DNA of 64,000 nt from Sarcocystis neurona (lineage: Eukaryota > Apicomplexa > Conoidasida > Eucoccidiorida > Sarcocystidae). Below are positions 11,901 to 21,500 of the stretch, piece by piece; position 1 is the stretch's first letter; each line of letters starts with the position of its first letter. The stretch spans positions 444,457 to 508,456 of the forward strand of contig KL647291.1 of NCBI GenBank assembly GCA_000727475.1. Reading direction: 5' to 3'. Below the pieces are notes generated by a model. It saw only the letters and a program-made list of their open reading frames with translations. It was not told the origin of the DNA and made no database searches. The translations under genes were made by a program, and so were the position numbers.

Positions 11901-14900
11901 CCTGCTGGTGGTGCGAGGGATGGGGCAACAGGAAGAGGAGATGTGTCAGTGAAGACTGATGAAGGGGAACTGCAAGCGGTTTTAAAAGCAGCAACAGCAG
12001 CGCGGAGCCGCCCGCCGCAGCAGAAACGCAGTGCAGCAGGACGGTCATCTGGTTGCCGCACGGCAGCACGTCAGCACCAATCAGAGCAGCAGCAACAGCA
12101 CGATTTCTTGAAAGAAATTGAAGCACTCAGAAGTGTTGAAGCCGCCGCTGGCCGCTGCAGCGGCGGCGAGAGGAGCGTGCAGAGTAAGAGCTGTGACTGG
12201 CAAACGCAGCAGCAGCAGATACTGCTGCAGCAGCTGCTGCAGGCTGGAATGGCGGAGGAACAGTCAAACGCAGCCAGTGCAGGAGGAGTCGACGGAAAGA
12301 ATACTCTCGAAGCAGAAGCACTGGCACTTCTGAGTGGAGAATTTGGAAAAGCAGCAGCTGCAGCCGCAGCCAGTGCTCTGCTGCAAGCTTCTGCTGGAGG
12401 ATGCAACGACACAAAGGAAACCCAGCAACTGCAGCAGCAGCAGCAGCAGCTCGACGAACAGCTTCTGCTTCTGCAGCTTCAGGAACATGCAAAAACATCT
12501 GCAGCTTCGTGCCGTCGTGCAGGCAGCAGAACTGCGGACAATCCACTCGATGGGAGGGACCTTCGTGTTGAACAAGAGCAACAGCAGCAGCAGGCACTGC
12601 AGTGCTTCCTGAGCGAGGCACTGCAAGGCAGGACGGGCGGTCTGCAGCAGCAACTGCAACAGCAGCAGACACTCGCAGGAGCAACAGACAACCGGAGTGA
12701 TGGACGCGTTGGGACAAAGCGCACTTGCCGGCCAGCAGACCTCTCGTTGCAGCCTGAGCAGCGGCAGTGGTCCTCGCGGCCTTTGTCGACACCTGCTGGT
12801 GGCGAAGAGAATACGTGGGAGGGACAGCCACATGAAGTGCCGACGAAAGCACAGCTACCTTCCTCAGCAGATTTGCTTCCGTTCTTGGTGTCTGCTGCAG
12901 AACAGCTGCGTAGCAGCGGCTGTGTGCCATCGGTCGGCGCTGCTGCAGCTAGGCCTTCTTGTCGAGGAGGCCGCAAATCAGAAGGCAGAGGGTTGCTTGG
13001 AACAGAGGTCACGGATTACACTGACAACAGCAGCAGCAGCAGTACAAATAGCAGCTCCTTCGACTGGAACGGTTTTTTGATGGAGAGCTACTTGAACACC
13101 ATGCGGGAGCAACAGCAACAGCAAGGGCAAACCGACGCCTTGCTCTTTTCGCCACCAGGGTCGTCCATATCTGCAAATACACGGCCAGACCTCACACGTG
13201 CAGCGCCTCCGGTGGCTGCCGTCGCTCCCCATGATCCTCCCACGCAGCCGGAGCCGAGACTACAGGAGGAGGAAATGCTGCGACTGACGAAAAGACCACG
13301 CACAACAACATCGCGACCGACTGTTGGTGGATCATCGGTTGCTGCTAATCATGACGCCCCCGCTGGTGGTTCTCCTGCCGGATTGAGCGCCACAATGTTG
13401 GGCAGGGAGGATGTTTCACAGACGTACACAACTGAAGAAGAAGCACTGCTTTCTGCGCTGCTGGCGGCAGGCGGAAATTCCGTTCGCGAGCAGCAGCAGC
13501 AACAAAGACGGTGGACCCTCAATACTGTTGACGAGATCACACGTCTGCTGCTGCAGCTGAATAATAACAGCAGCACCGGCACAGGGGAGGAAATCCATGG
13601 GGAAGACCTCGTGCGGCGCGTGAGTCCTGTTCACACAAAAGACAGTGCGCACTACGACGCAGGCTGCAAACACTCCAGCAGCAGTAGCTGCTCCCCCTGC
13701 AGCAAAACCCCTGTTACTACCACGTACTGTAGCAGCAATATCTCCAGCTGCGACAGCGGTACCAGCAAGAGCGGGTGTAATCTCGGGTTTCGCACTGATA
13801 GCAGGTGTTTCCCACGTATTCCGATCAGTGTACCTTCAGCAGAAAACGCATGCATGCCTGCCTCGCTTGCCGGTACGCCGGTAGACGCGGCAGCAACAGG
13901 TCATCGCCAGGGTCCCATGGGTGCTGCTTACGAAGCCGCCTTTCAGTCCGAGAGGCGAAGCATGCCTGCACGTGAGTCGCTGGACAGATTTAGTTTGCTT
14001 ACTTCCGCACAAGAAAGCTTTGCGTCTGCTGCGGAACAGCAGCAGCCCCAGCAGGAACCAGCGCGCCGTCCGTTGGCCTCGCGTGGCTTCTTGGGAGTTC
14101 GAAGCAGCTGCAGCAACATTGCAGATGCAGCAGGCTCTGGAGGATGCAACAAGAATCGAGGGCAGACAGACAGCAGCAGCAACAGCCGTGACGTACACAA
14201 CGATGTGTTTTTGCAGCTGACCTCGCAGCTGCAGCTTCTGTCAGCGCAAGTGCTGCAGCAGCAGGAGTCGCACCCGGTGCAGCAGCAACACCAGTTTCAT
14301 GAGCATTCAGCTATTGAGCAGCAGTACCAGCATCACGTACAGGCGCAACAAGCTTGCGGGGGTTTGCAGAAGGGAGTGAATGGGCCTCCTGTGGTACCCG
14401 CCGCAACAGCAGCAGCACAAGAAGAAACAGCAGCCGCACCCCCTGGACGACTCTGCTCTCCTGAAAAGGCTTCAGAGTACGCTGCCGGTGTGCAGTTATT
14501 GCAACTGGTGGAACTCCTACAAGTGCAACACCGCGTTTCGAGGCTTCTTTCTCTTTTTCCGAAAGCCCCAAGTCCTGCACCTCCGTCTTCTCTGGTTGAT
14601 CCCATGGCAGGTGTTTCTCCGTCGGTATCCCTGCCTAGTGGTGCATCTCCTTCTCTGTCCCTGCCTAGTGTTGTGCCACCCGCCCGCGCAGGGCCAGCAG
14701 CTGCTGCGGCCGCCTTCTCGGCCCCAGATTCTGCCGCTGCTGCTGCAGCAGATGGTCCCGCAGCAGCAGAACCTTCTGCTTCGTTACTAGCGGCCCTTGC
14801 AAGCACGATCCTCGAGGGCAAGGCCAATGCTGCGCTTATGAATAATAGCATGCATGCAAGCGAGACACCTGCAAGCCTGCTGCTAGGCTTGGCTTCAGGA

Positions 14901-15527
14901 AAAACCGATGTGACAAACCTGTTAAAAAGTGGAGGCAACAGCGACCCTCAGCAACAGCCAGTGGGCGTGTACGATGTACAGCTACAGCAGCAGCAGCAAC
15001 ATATGCTACCGCCGGGCCGGAGTCCCGGCTCTCGTGGGAGCAACAGCAAAAGCAACAACAGCAGAAGAGGCGCCAACAGAAGCAGCAACAGCAAAGGCAG
15101 CGGCATGAAAACTACAAGCATCAAAAGCAGCAACAGCCAGGGCGGCGAGAGAAAGTTTGTCTCCGCGGGAACGGAGGTGATAGACGATCAAGCGCCGGCA
15201 GCAGCAGTAGCGACTGGTCCAGCGCCTGCAGGGATGGAAAAAAGCGTTGGTGACCGCAGCGCAGCGCTACAGAAGCAGCAGGAGGCAACCATGAGCAACT
15301 GCGTATCCCATAGCAACTCTTTTAGCACGTGCTGCAGTGACGACGTAGCAGATCTGTGCACTAGCGGAGGCAGCAGCAGCAGCAGCAAAAGCACCCACGG
15401 TGGCAGCGGCAGCCTGTTTGACGGCATCTGCAGCGCGCAGCCGACCTACGACAGAGCGTACACTCACGAGAACTACTCGCGCTGCAGCAGTCAGACCAGG
15501 GATAATATGATGGATATCTGCATGTGA
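8904..15527 (+). CDS. Large homopolymer-rich protein of unknown function (~2,207 aa)
   Basis: This is a single uninterrupted frame. I chose ATG 8904 because Ala/Ser/Gln-rich composition begins right there; the in-frame ATG at 8766 would add 46 residues of different character. Most of the chain is low complexity: runs of Ala, Gln and Ser written by the three phases of the CAG repeat, a Gly-rich linker at about 11436-11490, and Gln-rich segments at about 12060-12690. Two blocks are not repetitive: residues about 383-457 (10050-10275), acidic and helix-like, and residues about 767-845 (11202-11437), beginning MPTWYVGFRLPLG with many Leu and Arg. A basic KRPR cluster near residue 1463 could act as a nuclear localisation signal. 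I see no AP2, zinc-finger, kinase or membrane segment. Proteins of this style are typical of Eimeria. A nuclear regulatory role is only a guess. Confidence 0.75.
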   Translation: MATASSRNSDAPPVARLRAGGMQQQEQQAGTRLSTEYHAETSSRDSVKSDVDETSMVLQALQGLPAISKMRQEAEQRQQGAPRAAAAAGVDDYAVTAALENSEEKREEEQQVNPKERIFSHEREQVLLWSVRRGLAPIAAAAVDGCSRGETLLETPSSASAASVTKEGANLEEETPRTSVPSSEVSPTNNFCSYKGSASSCAAAASTASNFTTWSSTSSSRITGAVDADESDNRCLLAAALQSPAEILAAAAAAAVTEPVSSAEVPAAGTADTTKCPGESTAAGETAKDGCGDTPAARVTPYMTADTVEVAASGTSVAVAAPEVLTSASADDAAVLSSPAALSLLATPCPVGGAAAGAPLCSTDTEAAAGRRAAPDGTAIEEGLVDTLISTAGINPAEAAAIVGPADVQEAVREITDAAAATDNEKNTYLTQLENTTVHGALLKDTPQELLKTLTESQTHEEEGSNDPVGHGVAAAESICCEKGGWPACFVGKDNAEHSVPMTLATESVTALKHIPSAAAEDGTAEVADKDATAEAGSAAVSQGPELGAAIPPPSSLRENAAANPERRGGPLLLWECHSQLSAAVEEEDAAAAVSNPASRTSLKMLSQIEEEQQQPGYVATKNSPDALKSVSAGLAPLLGTSCCPEFSSAPRAATLKGDISPVSCCSSSSTASVTSPTSSPLSSASRNTLPRATGGTATTAPAASNEGAAAGEAAAGGTTGTAAAGPPSSSAAAAEEKSGNANDKDSADVKTASASSSAAATRENNMPTWYVGFRLPLGAEGRQVLLRRLRRAYHAAPPTTRDAVLASHGLYFSRVPFATVSDLFKLSHLLGVFDFAVQCSHEFGGSGGGGGSAAAGGGGGSHSSKKNNHARNVNKNSSNQRQLCSGTGTAGEERKATAPCAETGGGDSPTATSGASHSVATPTAAAAGVNQRKNTGGGASRAGAAGGAAGNYGGARKGGNGKGAEQTCSTESNSAARGASKEGAAVATTGFGDGVEAPPAGGARDGATGRGDVSVKTDEGELQAVLKAATAARSRPPQQKRSAAGRSSGCRTAARQHQSEQQQQHDFLKEIEALRSVEAAAGRCSGGERSVQSKSCDWQTQQQQILLQQLLQAGMAEEQSNAASAGGVDGKNTLEAEALALLSGEFGKAAAAAAASALLQASAGGCNDTKETQQLQQQQQQLDEQLLLLQLQEHAKTSAASCRRAGSRTADNPLDGRDLRVEQEQQQQQALQCFLSEALQGRTGGLQQQLQQQQTLAGATDNRSDGRVGTKRTCRPADLSLQPEQRQWSSRPLSTPAGGEENTWEGQPHEVPTKAQLPSSADLLPFLVSAAEQLRSSGCVPSVGAAAARPSCRGGRKSEGRGLLGTEVTDYTDNSSSSSTNSSSFDWNGFLMESYLNTMREQQQQQGQTDALLFSPPGSSISANTRPDLTRAAPPVAAVAPHDPPTQPEPRLQEEEMLRLTKRPRTTTSRPTVGGSSVAANHDAPAGGSPAGLSATMLGREDVSQTYTTEEEALLSALLAAGGNSVREQQQQQRRWTLNTVDEITRLLLQLNNNSSTGTGEEIHGEDLVRRVSPVHTKDSAHYDAGCKHSSSSSCSPCSKTPVTTTYCSSNISSCDSGTSKSGCNLGFRTDSRCFPRIPISVPSAENACMPASLAGTPVDAAATGHRQGPMGAAYEAAFQSERRSMPARESLDRFSLLTSAQESFASAAEQQQPQQEPARRPLASRGFLGVRSSCSNIADAAGSGGCNKNRGQTDSSSNSRDVHNDVFLQLTSQLQLLSAQVLQQQESHPVQQQHQFHEHSAIEQQYQHHVQAQQACGGLQKGVNGPPVVPAATAAAQEETAAAPPGRLCSPEKASEYAAGVQLLQLVELLQVQHRVSRLLSLFPKAPSPAPPSSLVDPMAGVSPSVSLPSGASPSLSLPSVVPPARAGPAAAAAAFSAPDSAAAAAADGPAAAEPSASLLAALASTILEGKANAALMNNSMHASETPASLLLGLASGKTDVTNLLKSGGNSDPQQQPVGVYDVQLQQQQQHMLPPGRSPGSRGSNSKSNNSRRGANRSSNSKGSGMKTTSIKSSNSQGGERKFVSAGTEVIDDQAPAAAVATGPAPAGMEKSVGDRSAALQKQQEATMSNCVSHSNSFSTCCSDDVADLCTSGGSSSSSKSTHGGSGSLFDGICSAQPTYDRAYTHENYSRCSSQTRDNMMDICM
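11202..11437 (+). other. Non-repetitive, domain-like block inside the large protein
   Basis: About 79 residues with normal amino-acid variety sit between long Ala/Ser-rich and Gly-rich tracts. The block starts MPTWYVGFRLPLG, continues through a basic segment (LLRRLRRAYHAA) and ends in a hydrophobic SDLFKLSHLLGVFDF stretch. Its escape from homopolymer insertion suggests a folded domain and makes it the best query for homology searching. I do not recognise the family. Confidence 0.5.
14616..14675 (+). repeat. 30-bp in-frame duplication within the large CDS
   Basis: Two adjacent 30-base units beginning TCTCC at 14616 and 14646 encode near-identical decapeptides, SPSVSLPSGA and SPSLSLPSVV. The period is a multiple of three, so the frame is kept. 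Confidence 0.7.
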
Positions 15528-15533
15528 TGATGA
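15525..15533 (+). other. Three tandem TGA stop codons
   Basis: The large frame ends ATG TGA TGA TGA, with all three stops in frame and contiguous, followed by an A-run. This gives redundant termination; chance cannot be excluded. Confidence 0.85.
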
Positions 15534-18158
15534 AAAAAGGAGGGTTGTGGGATGAACTCATCGCGAACGGGCATGCGAGGGAAAAAGGAGAGGTGTGGGA
15601 CGATTTCCACGAGAACAAGGTGATATTTTTGTGAGTCGACCTCACCTACAGGGTGTGGATAATCTTTTTGGGCGCGCTTTTAGTTAAGGTGTTCATGATT
15701 TATGGGAGACATGGGGGACTTAGCCGTGGAAGAGCAAGTCGGTGATTCGAGTAATAGTGAGCACTGAGGGTGGTATACAATATACACATTCGATCACGTA
15801 TTTTTGTGTGTAGGCGTCTCTACCGATAGCTACACGTGCATTTGTGTGTGCAAAGTTGGGGAAGTGATTCGCGTATGACGCGGACACATTTGAAGTCTTT
15901 TTAGAAGGGGTTTTTGATAAGACGAGGGTACGCAGACGGCCATACTTCTTCACCTCTGAAGTGTTTGGAAGGTGTTTCTAGTAAGATGCCAGGTACGCAG
16001 GCCCAAACGACGTTTCTTCTGGCTCACAATCATCTACAAGACCCGCATGTGTGAGTTGGTGAACTGCGCTGTCGCTTTGTGTTAGGGAGGGTGATGCAGG
16101 GTTTCCGTGGAGTGCAGAGTTGTCAGTACGTTTCTGCAGGGGAACGAGAGCCGTCTGCGCAGCCGGGTGTACATAGGTGCACATACTGTTGCGTGCGCGT
16201 ACCATATGCAGTCTTCGACAGTTCAGTCGAAAAAGTTACGCCTCGTAAATGACATACATGTATGTTTGTGTAGACACCGGTGTACTTGTGTATATTCAGT
16301 TATATCGCACACATCGTACTACATACTAGTGGAAAGGGGATGTCGAGGACAGTGCAAGCGTATGCGTGCGGCTTCGATTCGAAGCAGCAGCAACCTACGC
16401 ACGGGTAGAGCGTGTGAACGCCTGACAGCGCCGCTAGTACTTTCTTGCGTCGTATTGTCTACATGACAAACTGCAGGCAGCTGCATTTACTTACACAGAT
16501 CTGTGCGTATTAAGTAAGCGTGCAAAATCGTGTGATAGGCAAACTGTGAGGGGACCGCGTTGACAAAGGCTACGCCGGGATCGAGGACACACGCTATGGT
16601 GGGAAGACTTTGAATGAAAATTTAGTGTGGAAACTTAATCCCGCCAGACTGTGCTTCCAGTCTGTAAGTGTGGGAGCATTCTCCCTGCTGTGTTGTGTCA
16701 ATAAGGCAAATTACAGTAATAGCTGATATGAATGATTTCTCAGGTGGTAAAGTGTCGACTTCATACTAAACATCAAGGCGTTTCGGACTTCTTAGCCTGC
16801 GCGTGATAGCGACGACACAGGGAAGGTCTCTGCCTTTTAAGTGTGTGTGTACGCGTGAACGTATTAAAAACGTACTTGGAGAGAGCACGCTTGATAACTC
16901 GTCGGAAATACCTCTATCTGCACACGTGTTATATACCGGTCTACTACGTATCGGTACGTTTTGGGCCGAGAGGAAGGCGACGTGGCGTGTGTGGCCTGTT
17001 TGGAGTTGATCCTGAACACGTATGTCCTGCTGTACGTTGCTGCGTTTGACAGTGAAATGAGAGGCACCACCTTGTCGGTTAGTGTCTGTAAAACTGCAGT
17101 GCACTGCCCTTTCCGCTGGTGCGCCGCTTCTCCGTGGACTCTTGCTGCATATCTCGTGAAACGCGTCAGTATTATTACATCACATTCTCTGGTCGTGTAA
17201 CGGCGGGCTTACACAACGTAGGCAGCCCATTCTATGCGGATTCGGTGCTGGTCAAAAGCGTCCGGTAGTCATGGGAAGAATGATGTGTGTGACGGAAGTG
17301 CAAATTTTTAAAAGACACGTCTTCCAGGTAACAACTGTCGTTCGCTGTTCGAGTACAGGCATACCACTGTACGCAAGTTCTGTTTCCGTTGACGCCTGAG
17401 GCACGCAGTCAGCTATCGTACCTGCTATTTACGCCAAAAGTGTATACGTTTGGCAGAGTGTAGTTGATCATACTATAAAGGAGTGGTACAGAGAGGTGAA
17501 CGCGGCGTCCAGAACAGGGTATACTGAAGGTTCCTTTTGGCACCTGTAATTGCAAACACGCTCGTACGCAAACAGCGTCTCATTCTGCGTACGCGGTCGT
17601 GTACAAGAATGCTTGTGGGCCCTCTTTTTTGTACAGAGAAGACTGCTTCCTTCTCGAAGTACATCATCAGGGAATTTTGTTCAGGTATTTCCCAACATGG
17701 ACATATACACAGCTCGAAAATTGTCACGCGTGGACTTGCGCACACCTTTGGTTTGTGTATCGGGCATTGATAAAGATACCTACGTATGTATGTAAATACG
17801 TACATATGTGTATGTGTACATGCACGTGTACGTACGTGCATGGAATCCCGACTTGAACGCATGTGTACGTATGTATCCCTATATGTGTATATAAATAGAT
17901 CTGCACACGTGACGGAGATCTAGTGGAAACAGCGTGAAGTGTTTGTCTGTGTTGGGTTGCTGGTTGAATACTAAATTTCTTCCCAAATTGCACGCGTTCC
18001 ACAAGCAGTAGCGATTTCTTCTCGACGAGACCGGCTGTTACAATCGTGGGCCACACGTTTTTCCGTGCGGGAAATCCGTAGCTCGAGCACTGAATGATAT
18101 TCGAGCCAAACGATCTCCCCGCCCAAAATAAAGTAGAGCTTGGAATTTTTCTTTTTGG

Positions 18159-18188
18159 GACAAGAAGACTTCTTGAAGTCTTCTTGTC
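18159..18188. repeat. Perfect 30-bp palindrome (14-bp arms, TT centre)
   Basis: The left arm GACAAGAAGACTTC at 18159-18172 and the right arm GAAGTCTTCTTGTC at 18175-18188 are exact reverse complements separated by TT. A T-rich run lies just upstream. The element could form a DNA cruciform, or an RNA hairpin if transcribed. No gene is recognised nearby. Confidence 0.85.
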
Positions 18189-18476
18189 GGTGGCTTTGAA
18201 GCCCGGTTTACGAGCGTCGGTACATGCTACAAACACCTGTACGTGTTTGTGCGGAGTCGCGTTACTTGCGTGCCGCGGCACCGTCTGTTTGCGTAATTTG
18301 CCGTGAGGAGGCAGTGCCGGAGCGGAAATATGTGCGGGCAGCGTGTGTCTCCCTAAAATTTTTTTTCGAAAGCCAGCTTCCTCATGAACAAACTACAGCG
18401 AGGGACGCGTCAGCATAGCCGGATGCGTATTTTGGAAAGACAACTTTGTGTCTCAGTACAGCGACCGTCCACGTTG

Positions 18477-18588
18477 AAGAGAATCACAGGCGTGTTGAAA
18501 TTCGTGCCACAAACTCTCAGTCAGTACATCGGTTGTCAACGTTTTAGAGAATCTTAGATATGTTGAAATTCGTGCAGCAAAGACTCTG
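18477..18588. repeat. Diverged tandem duplication, period about 66 bp
   Basis: Two copies share the pattern AGAGAATC..AG...TGTTGAAATTCGTGC.(A)CA.A..ACTCT. They start at about 18479 and 18545. The core TGTTGAAATTCGTGC is identical in both. Confidence 0.7.
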
Positions 18589-21500
18589 TCACGGTGTAAC
18601 TGCGTGCTGGTACACATACATAACCGCTTGTATACATGCGGCTTGTGTGAATTACTTTGAAGAGGTCTGCAGTGAATTCTTTTTCCACTGCAGTTACGAG
18701 GTTCTACACAAATGGTAAGAAGACCTAGCACAGCGCTGGTGCACCAGTGCCGGTGCGTTGAATGTCGTGAAGACGAGCCCGGTGAAAAACGGCTGTATCG
18801 AGATTTTACAGGGACGGCGCCTATCTCCATTAGAAGGTCACGCTGCAGCCGGAGCCCCCGCGTTTTGCTCTGAACGATTGACTGCACAAAGGCTAATACC
18901 GTTCACTTCCCGGCTGGGAGAGAGACTACCCCTGTTTGGTGACTGACGTGCAACCACCAATGTCGGGCCTCTTGGGTCGTTTGCGGACCCACCTGCTGCT
19001 TTGTAGGAGCCACACGCGTGCCATAACGGTAACTGCTGGCAGACGTGCGTCTTATACACATGCCTGCATTGAAAATGATTGTGTACGCTTACGCTCCATA
19101 CGCGTGCCAGATACGGTATCTGTCAGTCTTTCACCGGAACGGTCTGGCAGACTGCCCATCACTGTCGTCGCAGGCAAGTAAGATTCTTGAGATATCCCCC
19201 ATAATTCACTTGAATGCTCTGTTCTATTGTTCAGGACCGTGGAAAATGTGCTATACCGTATAACAGACTTTCCAGACTATATCGGCGTGTATATTTGAAT
19301 GATTATACTCGAAAAAGACTGTCATGTCCTTGCTTGTGCACGTGTGCGGAACGCCTCCACGAATGTAGATATTGAATATTTATGAACAAAACACATCCGT
19401 GTGCACAATGCGCGTAGGAACACACACAGATACATGTATCTATGTGTGTACAGTTAGACACATGCAGTTGTGCTTATATATCCTTGAATATGTGTGGCTG
19501 CGTGTGTATAGAGACACAGACACACACACACGTGTGGAATTCTGATGTATTCACCCTCACCCATTGGAGAGAAAACATATTCACTCAATTGACCAGTGAA
19601 GGCTATACAGCACTTTTTCCGCGTTGAAGTGGGTTTCAGCTACATGAATGACAATGTACACTCTCTGTTTGCGTTCCCCCTCTTTATGAGGTGTGTACCG
19701 TGACACCACCAAATACCAAGTCTGATACATGTAGGCAGTACATGCTGCTTAGCCGGAAACCTAGTTTGAATTCACCGCATAATTTTATACATATATTTAT
19801 ACATATATATATGCAGGACTCTGCCGCATGAGAGTATGTCCACATGTATGTATACTCACATTTGTACCCTTCAGGTGGCTGCGTACTGACTGGCGACTGA
19901 TAACATACGCAGTTAGTTTCGCCTTCGTGTTTCTTATATTCTGCAAAGTATGCAACTTTTTGCGGTGTGCGCTACCGCGAAAACAACTTCGTTCCCGGCA
20001 GAGGAGCAGTCACCCTTTTGTGACTTCTGCACACGCCAGAACGTGCAGAGGAGCACGAATAGTTTCACGAGAGGAATTGCAGTGAAGATGATCTTAAAAA
20101 GGAAACACTACGTGGGTTTGAATGCGAAGGCGTATATCTACAGACGTAGGCGTATTTCTGTACGACACCAGCCAAGCACCAACGCAGTGAAGGACGTTTG
20201 TCTCTAAAAGAGAGCTGCTTTAAGCGTTAGCAGCGATTCATACATAACTCATGAATGGCACGTATGTACGAAGCTGCTGCAGTAACTCTTAGCACGATGA
20301 GTTTTCGACTTCTGTCCCGCATACATAGGCCGCAGCAAAATGATACACGTGCACGCCCTTTTTCCGTGCTGAACGACACGCACGCACTCGCGTGTCATAT
20401 AATTCGTGGGAAACAATGTACATATACATACGTGGATGCAGTCAGTACGTGCAAGAGAAAATCAGCTCTGCGCGCGCTACACGCATCATGTTGCACGCAG
20501 CAGCGGGGCGGCGGTCACCCCCTAGACATTTTTTCACACCAGGTGTGTGGCTGCGTGCATCGGCGACAGCACACATGTTGTGTGTGGTAACTGCGTAAAA
20601 TGCCCTTGTCTCACACTGTGGGTACACAGTTCCACGTACTTATTCGCACTGCTTGACACACTGTGTTGCTGGTAGTAGTTTCTCCCCGCCGCTTTCCTGC
20701 TGCCGCATGTGTGTGACTGCTGATTAACGATGCAACCGCTCCTGCGTTAGCCGCACACACCGTCTCTCCTCGTTCGCATCCTAATTTGTGGCAACCACAT
20801 TCGGTGCTTCTCTCTTTCCAAAACTTCCCGGAAGTTTCTTGTTAAAACTTTTTGCTGGTGACGTGAAAGTTCGCCTGTTTTCCGAAACAGTTTGACGCCC
20901 GTAGTAATGTCCTGCGTGGAGCGAGATCGCGCGAACAAACACAAGCATGCGGTTACAGCAATGCGTATTGCGAACCTCAGGTACATACTTCAGCATATCT
21001 GAATCCGCCAGTCAAAACCAGCCACCGATATTAAATTGTACCTGTGTATCCCTGTGAATCGTAACGATGACGTGACCATGTGTGTAACTGTACATACATA
21101 CGTGTACTTTTTCGTACATCAGGATCTGTGGTTTCAGTGACTGTAACACACATAGCCACATACAGGAGCTCACACGTATGCGTGTAAGTATACACTGCAA
21201 AAACATATACATATAGGTAGACGCATTCTTGTGTGCATCATCTTCTCTGCTTGAGTACCTCCGTTTATATCTATAGGTGGGTTTGGTGGGATTGGTTGCT
21301 CGCGTATGTGCACGTTGTAAGCGCTGGCGTTCTCATAGTATGGTAAATTTCTCATACAACACAAGGTCCAGAGACAGGTGACAAGGTCATAACTTCTAAC
21401 AACGCAAACGGTATCGTCTTACGTCGTAACCGGGTGCTTCAGTGTCGATACCAAAGAGTACAGGGAGTCTTTGGTTTCCTTTTCTCCGCGTCTACGAAGC

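Noticed and set aside
12127..12930. 267-codon minus-strand Leu/Cys-rich frame
   Set aside because: Antisense shadow of Gln-rich coding repeats in the large CDS.
16371..16385. GCTTCGA-T-TCGAAGC, resembling a tRNA T-loop
   Set aside because: It is a small near-palindrome without acceptor, D or anticodon stems around it.
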